A stretch of 64,000 bases of DNA from Halalkalicoccus paucihalophilus (GCF_001593955.1 NZ_LTAZ01000005.1:334001-398000), one strand, 5' to 3'. Shown: positions 35,578 to 44,250, counted from the stretch's first letter. Made by a program: numbers and translations. The notes: generated by a model from the letters alone, not told the origin.

Positions 35578-35871
35578 TCAGCCGAAGTTGAGCGAGTTGA
35601 GATCGAAGCGGTCCTTCGCCCGGTCCAACAGCGCATCGATCCGGTCCTGGAACTCCTCGACCGATCGCTCGACGTAGTAGACCTTTTCTTTGGGAATCCG
35701 CCGGACGACGTCGTTGCCCTCGTCGTCCTCACCGGCTTTGACCTGCCAGTGGTCCTGGAAGTAAACGATGTACTCGTTTTCGACCGTGATCTGTTCGACC
35801 TCGCCCTCCGGCGTCTCGAAGACGATCGTTGCGGTGCCGAGTTCCGGGTCGGGAACGTCCATCTCGTCCAT
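35578..35871 (-). CDS. conserved acidic hypothetical protein
   Basis: A 97-residue protein starting MDEMDVPDPELGTATIVFE. Beta-strand-like stretches (ATIVFETPEGEVEQITVENEYIVYFQDHW) are followed by a helical end with VYYVERSVEEFQDRIDALLDRAKDRF. This looks like a small single-domain haloarchaeal protein; I do not know a function. The stop is 9 bp from the lipoprotein start, and both are on the minus strand. Confidence 0.6.
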   Translation of the reverse strand: MDEMDVPDPELGTATIVFETPEGEVEQITVENEYIVYFQDHWQVKAGEDDEGNDVVRRIPKEKVYYVERSVEEFQDRIDALLDRAKDRFDLNSLNFG

Positions 35872-35977
35872 ACCCGATGGAGGCCGGGCAGTCGGAAAAC
35901 TCTGGGGCATGATACTCCCACACCGGAACGGCGGACGCACCGCTGGCTGTACGGGCGCGTCGTCCTCGAAAGGGGAG

Positions 35978-36271
35978 TCAGTCGATGTGGCCTTCGCGTC
36001 GGAGCTGGTCCGCGTCCTGGCCCTTGTAGCGCCACTCGATGTCGGCCTTCTCGTCCTGCCAGTCCCACGGTTCGATCAGGACGACGTCGCCCTCGTTGAT
36101 CCAGGTTCGAAAGCGCATTCGGCCGGGGATCCGGCCCATGCGCTCTTTGCCGTCGTTACACTGGAGTCTGACGCGCCCGCCACCGAGCATGTCGGTGACG
36201 ACGGCGAACATCTCGTCGTCGTTGGGCATTCGGAGGTTCCGACGCCCGCTTTCTTCGCTCACAGTCGGCAT
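35978..36271 (-). CDS. eif1A: translation initiation factor aIF-1A
   Basis: A 97-residue protein with the S1-like OB fold: [62 protein letters not shown] is almost a consensus archaeal aIF-1A. It binds the A site of the small ribosomal subunit and helps start-codon selection. Start ATG 36271 keeps the short N-terminal tail with [15 protein letters not shown]. Confidence 0.95.
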   Translation of the reverse strand: MPTVSEESGRRNLRMPNDDEMFAVVTDMLGGGRVRLQCNDGKERMGRIPGRMRFRTWINEGDVVLIEPWDWQDEKADIEWRYKGQDADQLRREGHID

Positions 36272-36460
36272 ACGTGTGGGAGACGGTTAAATCGTGTGTT
36301 CCGGTGCGTCTCGGCGTGGCACGGACCAGCGGTTCGGTGACTCGGCTCGACGGGCTCCGGTCCGCCCGCGAACGCCGCGTCCCATTATATCACACGGGAG
36401 AACTATACACTAGAACAGAGAGATGACAACATTCAAGCCGAAAGCCTGTCTGAGAGAACT

Positions 36461-38355
36461 ATGGTTGGGATATGGGGAGCGACAGGTACTGAGCCACTGC
36501 AAAGCGAGCAGACCGAACGGCTGACGACGGATCTCCGGTGGAGCGATCGGGAGTCGACGGACGAGTACACAGCGGGGGACGTGACGGTGGGGATCGCCAC
36601 GCACCCCTCGAGACCACCACCGGTAGGGGAGGAAGGCGATACGACGGTCTGGCTGTGGGGGTCGGTCTGGGGGTTCGACGGCCCCGACGGGTATACGGTT
36701 CCCGACGAGCCGCCCGCGGCCTACTGTGCGTCGCTGTACGAGGAGTACGGTCCCGGGTTCGTCGCCGGCCTCAACGGCACCTTCGCCGGCGTCGTCCACG
36801 ACCGATCCGAGGAGCGGGTCTCGCTGTTCACCGACCGACTCGGGAGTCGGGCGATCCACTACTATCGACCCACCGATGGAGGCCTCGTCTTCTCGACGAA
36901 CGTCCAGTCCCTACCGCTTCACCCGGCCGTCGAGACGGGTTTCGACGTCGAGTACCTCGCGGAGTACTTCTCCCTCCAGCGGGCGTTCGGGGTCAAAACG
37001 CCGCTTCGGGCGTCGAACGCCTCCAGCCCGGACCCGTCACGACCGTCTCGCTCGACGAAACGACGGTCGAAACCGAGCGGTACTGGACGCCCGACTACGA
37101 CCCGGTAGACGAACCCCGTGGGTACTTCGTCCGGCAGCTCGCTGAGACGCTCACGCAGGCGGTCGAGGAGCGAACCGACCCCGACACGGAGTACGGACTG
37201 CTGCTCAGCGGGGGGAGCGACTCGCGACTCACGCTGGCGGCGTTGCGGGCGGCCGATCGGGACGTCCACTGTTATCACCTCGCCGACTGGGTCAACCCGG
37301 AGGCTCGGATCGCCCGCCGGGTCGCCACGGCGGCGGGCGTTCCGATCACGCTGCTCCGGCGCGGCCGGGAGTACCAGGCCAATACCCTGCGAAAGACGCC
37401 GCGAGCCGGGAACTTCGTCGGCTACTTCAACCAGATGCACGCCGCCGGGTTCGAGGAGACCCTCCGCGAGGAGGTCGAGTACCTCTTTACCGGCCACTAC
37501 GGCGACATGCTGTTCAAGGGCAACCACATCCCGACGCCGACGATCGAACTCGGCGGGCTCGGATCGTTCCCCGTCCCGGTCGAGGAGGAGGTCGAAAGCG
37601 TCGAGGAGTACGTCGCCGGTCGCGTCTCGGCGGCACCGGCCTACATCCGCGACGCGCTCTCGCGGGACATGGACGACGTGTACGCCGCGAACGTCTCCCG
37701 CGAGGGCGAGGGAATCGTCGATCACGGCGTCGCCTACGGCTCCCTGCGGGAAGCGACGATCTGTAGTCGGTGTCCGCTGACCAACGGGACCTCGCAGTTC
37801 TTCTACTACGGCACCCTCCAGATGATGCCGTCGGGGACGCTCTTTTTAGACAACCGCCTCATCGATCTGTTCCTCTCAACGCCCGCATCGTCCCTCCTCC
37901 GGGGTAACCTCATCGGAAAAACCATCGAATACCTCGATCCCGACCTCGCGAAGATCCCCCACGGGAGCACGAACGTCCCGCTGTCGTCCCCCGCCGCGCT
38001 CCAACCGATCGGGCGGATCGCGACGGCGTTCAAACGCCGCCACCTCTCGAAGCCGCTCGAGGAACCCCACTGGACGGCCGGCCCGTGGACGGACCACGCC
38101 GAACTTATCCGGTCACAGGGGTTCGTCCGCGAGACGATCGACGAACACGAGGAGCTCATCCGGTCGCTGCCGTTCCTGAGTTGGGAGGGCGTCAACGAGT
38201 GTTACCGGAACCACCTCGACGGCGCGGACAACCTCGCGGCGCTGTACACGCTCGTGACCTTCCTGCGGATGCCGCTCACACGGCGGCTCGCACACGCGGA
38301 GCGGTCGGTCGCCACGACACCGCACTCCGGTATCGAGAGCGTCCCTCGATCGTAG
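36461..38355 (+). pseudogene. asparagine synthase-like protein, split by a one-base frameshift
   Basis: Two frames make one protein of about 630 residues. The N-terminal glutaminase-like domain is in frame from ATG 36461 (MVGIWGATG ... LFTDRLGSRAIHYYR ... YLAEYFSLQRAFGVKTPLR). Near 37010 the frame changes; the second frame goes on GVERLQPGPVTTVSLD, then the synthase domain with the ATP loop LLLSGGSDSRLTLAALRA and ends at TAG 38353-38355. A single lost G in the run at about 37007-37012 explains it. Residue 2 is Val, not the catalytic Cys of asparagine synthase B, so it could not use glutamine. Similar haloarchaeal proteins stand in surface-glycan gene sets. Sequencing error cannot be excluded. 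Confidence 0.75.
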
Positions 38356-38504
38356 ATCCGGTTCGGGAGGATCGTGAAACGTGACCCACGAGCCCACTGA
38401 TTACTCGTGTTCAGGCCGCTCATCGGTTCAAATCGACGTGGGGCGCAGTTCGCCACGCTACAGAAACGCGGGTCCGATGGCTCCTCGTTTGTCGTGTCGG
38501 AAAA

Positions 38505-38575
38505 TGCGCCGGCCGGGATTTGAACCCGGGCCATGAGCTTGGAAGGCTCAGGTCCTGCCACTAGACCACCGGCGC
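38505..38575 (-). tRNA. tRNA-Gly (TCC)
   Basis: The minus strand folds as acceptor GCGCCGG/CCGGCGC, D arm GTCTAGTGGCAGGAC, anticodon arm TGAGC-CTTCCAA-GCTCA with anticodon TCC, and T arm CCGGG-TTCAAAT-CCCGG. The discriminator is A (38505). CCA is not encoded. Confidence 0.95.
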
Positions 38576-38665
38576 GAACTCGCTTCGCTCGTTCGCGCCG
38601 AGGATCGCAGTTCCTTCGGAACTGCTCACCACCGGCGCGTCGTCCACACCGTATCCGGCGCGAAC
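38565..38665. repeat. tRNA-Gly 5'-end duplications with hairpins in the tRNA leader
   Basis: ACCACCGGCGCG occurs at 38565-38576 (start of the tRNA on the minus strand) and again at 38628-38639; CCGGCGCGAAC occurs at 38569-38579 and 38655-38665. Between them are a hairpin GGCGCGAAC-11-GTTCGCGCC (38571-38599), whose left arm lies in the tRNA, and a perfect triloop hairpin GCAGTTCC-TTC-GGAACTGC (38607-38625). Confidence 0.6.
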
Positions 38666-38712
38666 GGACGAACGCAGCGTACCTCCCACTACCTGCGCCC
38701 CGGTTAAGGGCC

Positions 38713-39348
38713 TTACTGTTCTCTTCGCACCGTCGCATAGCAGTTCCCGCTGGAGACTTCGAAGGCCTCGAGCGCGAGTGCGCTGTCCGCGACTTCCGCG
38801 CGGAACTCCTCGGGGGCGTAGATGTGGTAAAACCGGGGGAGCGTCTCGCCGCCCGGTAGCGTCCACTCGATGGTGGTGTCGAAGCCCTCCTCGGAGTCGA
38901 ACCGATCGTGGGCCGTGCTCCACGCGCTGACCAGCGCCCGGCCGTCCGGCCCGAGTACGCGCGCGAGTTCGTCGAGACTTCGTACCCGCGTCTCTCGGTC
39001 GCGCAGGTGGTGGATCGTCGCGACGTAGACCGCTATATCGACCCGCCCAGGGCGGATCGGCAGGGTCGCGGCGTCTCCCTGAACGAGATCGACGGCGAAC
39101 CGCCGCGAGTTCGCCCGATCGCGGGCCTCTCGGAGGAGGCCGCGGCTCACGTCCACCCCGAGGACGCGGTCGGTGCAGGCGGCGAGCAGTTGTGCGTGTC
39201 GCCCGTTCGCACAGCCGATATCGAGTCCCAGCGATCCCTCCCGACCCTCGAGAAACGTTTCGACCTCGGGCCAGGGGTGCTCGCGGGTGCTCGCGAAGTG
39301 GGCTGCGATCCGGTCGTAGGTCTCGCGGACGGTCCGCGACTCGTCCAT
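38713..39348 (-). CDS. class I SAM methyltransferase, Trm9-like
   Basis: A 211-residue protein. YDRIAAHFASTREHPWPEVETFLE, then GLDIGCANGRHAQLLA (motif I), GDAATLPIRPGRVDIAVYVATIHHL and RVRSLDELARVLGPDGRALVSAWS follow the order and spacing of eukaryal Trm9/ALKBH8 methyltransferases, which methylate carboxymethyl-uridine at the tRNA wobble base. Archaeal members of this subfamily are little studied, so the target is inferred. ATG 39348 is the only start that keeps the family's N-terminus. The gene lies close behind tRNA-Gly on the same strand. Confidence 0.7.
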   Translation of the reverse strand: MDESRTVRETYDRIAAHFASTREHPWPEVETFLEGREGSLGLDIGCANGRHAQLLAACTDRVLGVDVSRGLLREARDRANSRRFAVDLVQGDAATLPIRPGRVDIAVYVATIHHLRDRETRVRSLDELARVLGPDGRALVSAWSTAHDRFDSEEGFDTTIEWTLPGGETLPRFYHIYAPEEFRAEVADSALALEAFEVSSGNCYATVRREQ

Positions 39349-39498
39349 ACCGTGGGTCGACAACGGGCGGGTAAACCCCCTCCGGTCGACGTGCCGAGGA
39401 CGAAAACCGGTTGGACGGGACCGGGCTACAAACTGCCATCTCCCGGTGCGACGGGCGTTACGTTGATGGCCTCGCGGTTCATACGATTCTACGAACTG

Positions 39499-39969
39499 AT
39501 GAGGCGCGATTACTTTACGCTCGATGTCCGCGGGATCGACTGGGTCGAGGAGGGTGGCTCGCCGGCGACACCGACGGTCGTCATCGATTTCGAGGGCCCA
39601 GCCGACGAGCTCGAGGCGCGCCTGACCGGGGCCGACGGCGAGCTCCTCGCGGCGGGACAGACCGACGTCGCACTCCGGCTGCAGGGGGACGTCAACGACG
39701 AGGAGACGATCGGCGTGGTGAGCGTTACCAACCGAGTGACCGGCGACTTCGTCCTCGAACTCAACGAGGAGGCGGGCGACGTCCTGCGGTTCATCCGTGC
39801 GGCACGGACCTACGGGAAGCGTTCCGATTCCGACGAGCGCTACCGGGTGATCATCCGAATCGACGGCGAGGAGCTCACCACCTACGGGAAATCGACGTTT
39901 CTCGTCTACGACCGGGAGGGGAGCCTGCTTCGCCAACACAGCCTGATTCCCAGCGGCGTCGAACTCTGA
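39499..39969 (+). CDS. DUF5793-like haloarchaeal protein
   Basis: A 156-residue soluble acidic protein that begins MRRDYFTLDVRGIDWVEEGG; ATG 39466, eleven codons upstream, is an alternative. FEGPADELEARLTGADGELL, IGVVSVTNRVTGDFVLELNEEAGDVLRFIRAARTYGKR is the conserved middle. Family members are present throughout Halobacteria and have no known function. It is divergent from the Trm9-like gene and 41 bp before the hexomutase gene. Confidence 0.7.
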   Translation: MRRDYFTLDVRGIDWVEEGGSPATPTVVIDFEGPADELEARLTGADGELLAAGQTDVALRLQGDVNDEETIGVVSVTNRVTGDFVLELNEEAGDVLRFIRAARTYGKRSDSDERYRVIIRIDGEELTTYGKSTFLVYDREGSLLRQHSLIPSGVEL

Positions 39970-40009
39970 TGGGAGGGACCTATATGCTCGGCAGCGAAAT
40001 CGCCCCTAT

Positions 40010-41353
40010 ATGATTCGTTTTGGAACCGCGGGTATCCGCGGCTCGGTCAGCGACCGCGTGACCCCGGCGACCTGTCTCGCCGTCGGACAGGCGGTCGGCG
40101 AGGCGGACACGACGGTCGTCCTCGGGAGGGACGGGCGCGAAACCGGCCCGGCGCTCGCCGACGCGATGGCCGCCGGACTCGAAAGCGCCGGCGCGGACGT
40201 GATCCGACTCGTCGTCGTCCCCACGCCGACGGTCGCCTTCGCCTCGCAGGGCCGTCGTGGGGTGATGCTCACCGCCTCGCACAACCCGCCCGCGGACAAC
40301 GGGATCAAACTCTTCCGTAACGGGGTCGAGTACGACCGCGACGCCGAGATGGGGATCGAGACCGCCCTCGACGCCGGGACGGGCACAGCAAAGTGGGACG
40401 AGTGGGGCGAGTCAACGACTCGAAACGTCCTCGATCGCTACCGGCGCGCGGTCGTCGAGTACGCACGTGGGTTCGCCGGAAGCGCCGAGAGCCTCCGGGT
40501 CGCCGTCGACTGCGGGAACGGGATGGCGAGCCTCGCGACCCCGCAGGTCCTTTCGAGCCTCGACGCCTCGGTCACGACGCTCAACGCCAACGTCGACGGT
40601 CACTTCCCGGGGCGGGGGAGCAAACCGACCCCCGAGACGCTGTCGGACCTCCGGGCGTTCGTCGCCGACGGCCCCCACGAGATGGGGATCGGTCACGACG
40701 GCGACGCCGACCGGATCGTGGTCCTCGACGGGGACGGCGAGGTCGTCCACGAGGACACCATCCTGGCGATCCTCGCCGAACGCTACACACGAGAGAGCGA
40801 CGCGCCCGATCCCGTCGTCGTGACGACGCCGAACGCCTCCGCCCGGATCGACGAGCGCGTCGAGGCCGCAGGCGGACGAATCGAGCGCGTCCGGCTTGGC
40901 GCGCTTCACGAGGGGATCGCCCGCGTCCGAAACGAGGGCGGGACGGTCGTCTTCGCGGCCGAGCCGTGGAAACACATCCATCCCGACTTCGGCGGGTGGA
41001 TCGACGGCGTCGCGAGCGCGGCGGTCCTCGTTCGGTTGATCGCAGCGGCCGGGGGGCTCGATCCGTTGCGCGAACCCGTCACTGAACGCCCCTACCGGAA
41101 GGTGGCCGTCGAGTGTCCCGACGAACGCAAGGAACCCGCGATGGACCGGCTCGAAACCACACTGCCCAAGGCCTTTCCCGAGGCCACGGTCGATACGGCC
41201 TACGGGGTCCGGCTTGAGTGGCCCGACGGCTCGTGGATCCTCGTCCGGCCGAGCGGGACGGAACCCTACGTCAGGCTGTACGCCGAGAGCGACGGGGTCG
41301 AGGCGTTGATCGGCGAGGCCACTGCGGTCATCGAGTCGGCCGTCGACGAGTAG
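40010..41353 (+). CDS. phosphohexomutase (phosphoglucosamine/phosphomannomutase family)
   Basis: A 447-residue alpha-D-phosphohexomutase. FGTAGIRG at the start, the phospho-serine loop MLTASHNPPADNG with Ser90, the Mg2+ loop HDGDADRIVVLD, the sugar loop EPWKHIHPDFGGWIDG (in place of the GEESGH-type loop), and the phosphate-binding RPSGTEPYVRLYAE at the end. Members move phosphate between C1 and C6 of hexoses or between C1 and C5 of pentoses. The unusual sugar loop makes the exact substrate uncertain. The next two genes are for pyrimidine nucleoside salvage, so a phosphopentomutase role is worth considering. Confidence 0.85.
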   Translation: MIRFGTAGIRGSVSDRVTPATCLAVGQAVGEADTTVVLGRDGRETGPALADAMAAGLESAGADVIRLVVVPTPTVAFASQGRRGVMLTASHNPPADNGIKLFRNGVEYDRDAEMGIETALDAGTGTAKWDEWGESTTRNVLDRYRRAVVEYARGFAGSAESLRVAVDCGNGMASLATPQVLSSLDASVTTLNANVDGHFPGRGSKPTPETLSDLRAFVADGPHEMGIGHDGDADRIVVLDGDGEVVHEDTILAILAERYTRESDAPDPVVVTTPNASARIDERVEAAGGRIERVRLGALHEGIARVRNEGGTVVFAAEPWKHIHPDFGGWIDGVASAAVLVRLIAAAGGLDPLREPVTERPYRKVAVECPDERKEPAMDRLETTLPKAFPEATVDTAYGVRLEWPDGSWILVRPSGTEPYVRLYAESDGVEALIGEATAVIESAVDE

Positions 41354-41385
41354 GCCTTTATCACCCAGCCGTTCGTACTCGAACC

Positions 41386-41778
41386 ATGAAAACGGAGGAC
41401 CTCATTCAAGCGGCACGCGAGGCCCACGCCGAGGCGCACGTCCCGTACTCGGAGTACCGGGTCGGGGCGGCCCTCGAAACCGTCGACGGCACCGTCTTCA
41501 CCGGCTGTAACATCGAGAACGCGAACTACTCCAACAGCCTCCACGCCGAGGAGGTCGCCATCGCTCAAGCCATCGCGACGGGCCACCGCGAGTTCTCCCG
41601 GATCGCCGTGAGCTCCGACCGACGCGACGGCGTCACGCCCTGCGGGATGTGCAGACAGACCCTCGCGGAGTTCTGTGACGAGGCGTTCCCAGTCGTCTGC
41701 GACCGGGACGAGGAGTACGACGAGTATCCGCTCGGGGAACTGCTCCCGAACACGATCACCCAGGAGCACCTGGAGTAG
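41386..41778 (+). CDS. cdd: cytidine deaminase
   Basis: A 130-residue protein, the usual length of the tetrameric small form. Zinc site: Cys in TGCNIENANYSNSLHAEEVA (with the proton-shuttling Glu in HAEE) and the pair in PCGMCRQTLAEF. It converts cytidine and deoxycytidine to uridine and deoxyuridine. It stands 32 bp after the phosphohexomutase gene and 105 bp before uridine phosphorylase, which takes its product. Confidence 0.93.
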   Translation: MKTEDLIQAAREAHAEAHVPYSEYRVGAALETVDGTVFTGCNIENANYSNSLHAEEVAIAQAIATGHREFSRIAVSSDRRDGVTPCGMCRQTLAEFCDEAFPVVCDRDEEYDEYPLGELLPNTITQEHLE

Positions 41779-41883
41779 CGGGCCGAGGTCCCGCACCCCC
41801 CGGCCCGGGTCGTCCGCACGGATCGCGGGATCCCCGGGAGCGAATGGCGCGGTTATTTGCGCGGTGGGCGGAAATCCCGATCC

Positions 41884-42708
41884 ATGCCAGCCGACGACAG
41901 CGAGGACCCCAACGCCGAGAGACAGTACCACATCGAGGTCGGTCCCGAGGACGTCGCGTCCTCGGTGTTGCTCCCCGGCAACCCCGAGCGCGTCGGGAAG
42001 ATAACTGGGTTCTGGGACGAGTCCGAAGAAAAGGGCCACCACCGCGAGTACCGGACCCTGACGGGACGATACGACGAGGTGCCGATTTCAGTGACCTCGA
42101 CGGGTATCGGAGGGCCTTCCGCAGCGATCGCCGTCGAGGAACTCGCCCGGGTCGGTGCCGATACCTTCATCCGGGTGGGGTCGTGTGGCGCGATCCAGGA
42201 GGGGATGGCCGTCGGCGATCTGGTGATCACCACGGGCGCGGTCCGACAGGAGGGCACGAGCGACGAGTACGTCCGCGAGGATTATCCCGCGAGCGCCGAC
42301 TACGAAGTGGTCTGTGCGCTGGTCGCGGCCGCCGAACGGCTGGGCTACGACTACCACACCGGAATCACGATGAGCGCCGACTCGTTTTACGCCGGGCAGG
42401 GCCGCCCCGGATTCGAGGGGTTCGAGGCCGCCGGTTCCGACGATCTCGTCGAGGACCTCAGGGAGGCGAACGTCAAAAACATCGAGATGGAGGCGGGCGC
42501 GATTCTGACCATTGCGAACGTCTACGGGCTTCGCGCGGGCGCGATCTGTTCGGTCTACGCCAACCGGATCACCGGCGAGTTCCGCACGGAGGGCGAACAC
42601 CGCGCGAGCGAGACGGCCTCGCTCGCGGTGAAGCTACTGGCGCGGATGGACGAGGTGAAGGCGGAGGCGGGCGCCGAGCGGTGGCACGCGGGCTTGAGTC
42701 TGGACTGA
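41884..42708 (+). CDS. udp: uridine phosphorylase
   Basis: A 274-residue nucleoside phosphorylase. Signatures: LLPGNPERVGKI (phosphate loop), STGIGGPSAAIAVEEL, RVGSCGAIQEGMAVGDLVITTGAVRQEGTS and IEMEAGAILTIANVYGLRAGAICSVYANR with the Glu that binds ribose. It splits uridine to uracil and ribose-1-phosphate. Start ATG 41884 chosen by homology; a frame to 41857 is open. A hairpin and T run follow the stop at 42742-42762. Confidence 0.9.
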   Translation: MPADDSEDPNAERQYHIEVGPEDVASSVLLPGNPERVGKITGFWDESEEKGHHREYRTLTGRYDEVPISVTSTGIGGPSAAIAVEELARVGADTFIRVGSCGAIQEGMAVGDLVITTGAVRQEGTSDEYVREDYPASADYEVVCALVAAAERLGYDYHTGITMSADSFYAGQGRPGFEGFEAAGSDDLVEDLREANVKNIEMEAGAILTIANVYGLRAGAICSVYANRITGEFRTEGEHRASETASLAVKLLARMDEVKAEAGAERWHAGLSLD

Positions 42709-42741
42709 GAGACACGATGTCGTGCGTGTGGACGCGGCGAA

Positions 42742-42762
42742 CGGCATGAGCCGTGCTTTTTG
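42742..42762 (+). terminator. hairpin plus T-run after uridine phosphorylase
   Basis: ACGGC-ATGA-GCCGT is followed by GC and a run of five T, 33 bases after the stop codon of the uridine phosphorylase gene. This form can end transcription in archaea, and the larger hairpin array begins right after it. Confidence 0.5.
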
Positions 42763-42766
42763 TCGC

Positions 42767-43050
42767 CAGAAACCTCCGGTTTCTGGCTGCTAACCAGAAC
42801 GCTTCGTGTTCTGGTGATGTCGCTGGAAATCATAGATTCCCAGCTGCTAACCGGATTCCAACGGGATCCGGTGATGTGGTCAGAGCTTCGCTCTGACTGC
42901 CTGCCGGACTGAGTCCGGCAATGTGGCTGGAAGCCACTGGCTTCCAGCTACCAATCGGACAGCTTGCTGTCCGATGATGAAGGAGATTTTTGCGCCCAGC
43001 GCGGGACCAGCGGTCCCGCGGGCCGTGCGAACGGGCGCAAAGCGCCCGTG
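42767..43050. repeat. array of ten different triloop hairpins with alternating linkers
   Basis: The 390-bp gap (42709-43098) between the convergent udp and NDH-2-like genes holds no ORF but ten inverted repeats. Positions, stem, loop: 42767-42787 (9 bp, TCC); 42795-42815 (9, TTC); 42823-42845 (10 with one A-C mismatch, ATA); 42852-42872 (9 with one G-T, AAC); 42880-42898 (8, TTC); 42903-42921 (8, TGA); 42927-42949 (10, ACT); 42957-42974 (8, TT); 43001-43021 (9, AGC); 43032-43050 (8, AAA). Linkers alternate: CTGCTAA, TGATGT, TGCTAA, TGATGT, TGCC, ATGT, TACCAAT, ATGATGA. The stems differ in sequence from unit to unit but remain paired, so the unit that repeats is a pair of hairpins about 47-57 bases long. 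Confidence 0.85.
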
Positions 43051-43098
43051 AGCAGAGAGTAGTCGGATAGCGACCTCGGGGAGTAAAACGGTCCGTCT

Positions 43099-44250
43099 CT
43101 AGAGGTACTTCCAGGCACGCTTCGCGCGCTTCGCGGAGGAGACGTCGGCGATCCAGCGGGCGGCGACGGCTTTTTTCAGGGTTTCGGCACCGACCCAGCC
43201 GAAGGTGTTGATTGGGATCGGTTTGATCCCGTGGGCGACGGCCTCGTCCCCGACGGAAATGAGTGTCCCCTTGTCCTCGTAGGTCCACGTTTTGAGGGGA
43301 CGACCCTCGCTCGCGCGGGCGATGTTCTCGCCGACGAGTTCGGCGGCCTGCCAGGCGGCCTGTGCGGTCGGCGGCGCGGGGGTCTCGCCCTGGTCGATGA
43401 TCGCCGAATCGCCGATTGCGAAGACGCGCTCGTCGTCGGTCTGGAAGGTCGACTCGGCGACGATCCGGTTGTGCTCCTTCTCGACGTTCGCACCTTCGAG
43501 ACACTCCCGGCCCGTAATGCCGCCGGTCCAGACGAAGACGTCGTACGCGAGGGGCTCGCCCTCGTCGAACTGGATGGTCTCGGCGTCGGCTTCGGTGATG
43601 GGGTCGTCGGTGAGGATCTCGACGTCCTTACCGAGCAGGCGCTTTTTGACCGCGCCCTGGAGTTCGGGGTCCTGACCGGGCATGATCTCCGGCAGCGCCT
43701 CGATCAGCGAGATCTCGATGGGCGCGTTGTGCTTATCGCGGAACTCGGCAACCTCGCCGGCGGCCTGAATTCCCGAGAGGCCCGCCCCACCGATGGCGAT
43801 CTGTGCGGGCTCCTCGCGGGTGGCGTCGCGGGCGGCGGTTTTTACGGCATCGTGGATCTCGAGGGCGTCCTCTAAACTCTTGAGGGTGAGCGAGTGCTCG
43901 TCGAGTCCGGGGATGCCGTAGTACGCAGTATCGGAACCGAGCGCGACCAACACGTAGTCGTAGTCGACCTCGGTGCCGTCCGCAAGCGAGACGACGCGCT
44001 CATCGGTGTCGAGATCGGTGACCTCGCCCTCGATAAAGCGCGTGGCGGGCGATTTGATCTCCTCGACCGGGATGGTGATGTGGTCTTTCACCGACGGATC
44101 GCGGATCACGCGGTGGGACTCGTGGAGGACGAGGTGGTGGTCGGTATCGGAGATCCACGTGACCTGTGCGTCGCTCAGCTCGTTTTCGAGTTCGGAGACG
44201 GCACCCGCACCGGCGTAGCCCGCCCCGAGTACGACGACTTGCTCTGTCAT
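43099..44250 (-). CDS. NAD(P)/FAD-dependent oxidoreductase, type II NADH dehydrogenase-like
   Basis: A 383-residue flavoprotein. VVVLGAGYAGAGAVSELE is the FAD GxGxxG fold, IAIGGAGLSGIQAAGEVAEF is the NAD(P) fold, FVWTGGITGRECLEGANVE and DERVFAIGDSA are the second FAD motif. A C-terminal amphipathic stretch (WIADVSSAKRAKRAWKYL) could attach it to the inner membrane face, as in NDH-2, which passes electrons from NADH to menaquinone without pumping. A paralogue is at 53587-54684. Start ATG 44250 chosen; the longer frame adds seven unlikely residues. Confidence 0.85.
   Translation of the reverse strand: MTEQVVVLGAGYAGAGAVSELENELSDAQVTWISDTDHHLVLHESHRVIRDPSVKDHITIPVEEIKSPATRFIEGEVTDLDTDERVVSLADGTEVDYDYVLVALGSDTAYYGIPGLDEHSLTLKSLEDALEIHDAVKTAARDATREEPAQIAIGGAGLSGIQAAGEVAEFRDKHNAPIEISLIEALPEIMPGQDPELQGAVKKRLLGKDVEILTDDPITEADAETIQFDEGEPLAYDVFVWTGGITGRECLEGANVEKEHNRIVAESTFQTDDERVFAIGDSAIIDQGETPAPPTAQAAWQAAELVGENIARASEGRPLKTWTYEDKGTLISVGDEAVAHGIKPIPINTFGWVGAETLKKAVAARWIADVSSAKRAKRAWKYL

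Noticed and set aside
42970..42985. C/D-box guide RNA (ATGATGA looks like a C box)
   Set aside because: No matching CTGA D box at the right distance with a closing stem and no guide-length spacers; the match is part of the linker series.
42767..43050. CRISPR array
   Set aside because: The repeated units are self-complementary hairpins with varying stems; there is no constant 25-37 bp repeat and no cas gene nearby.
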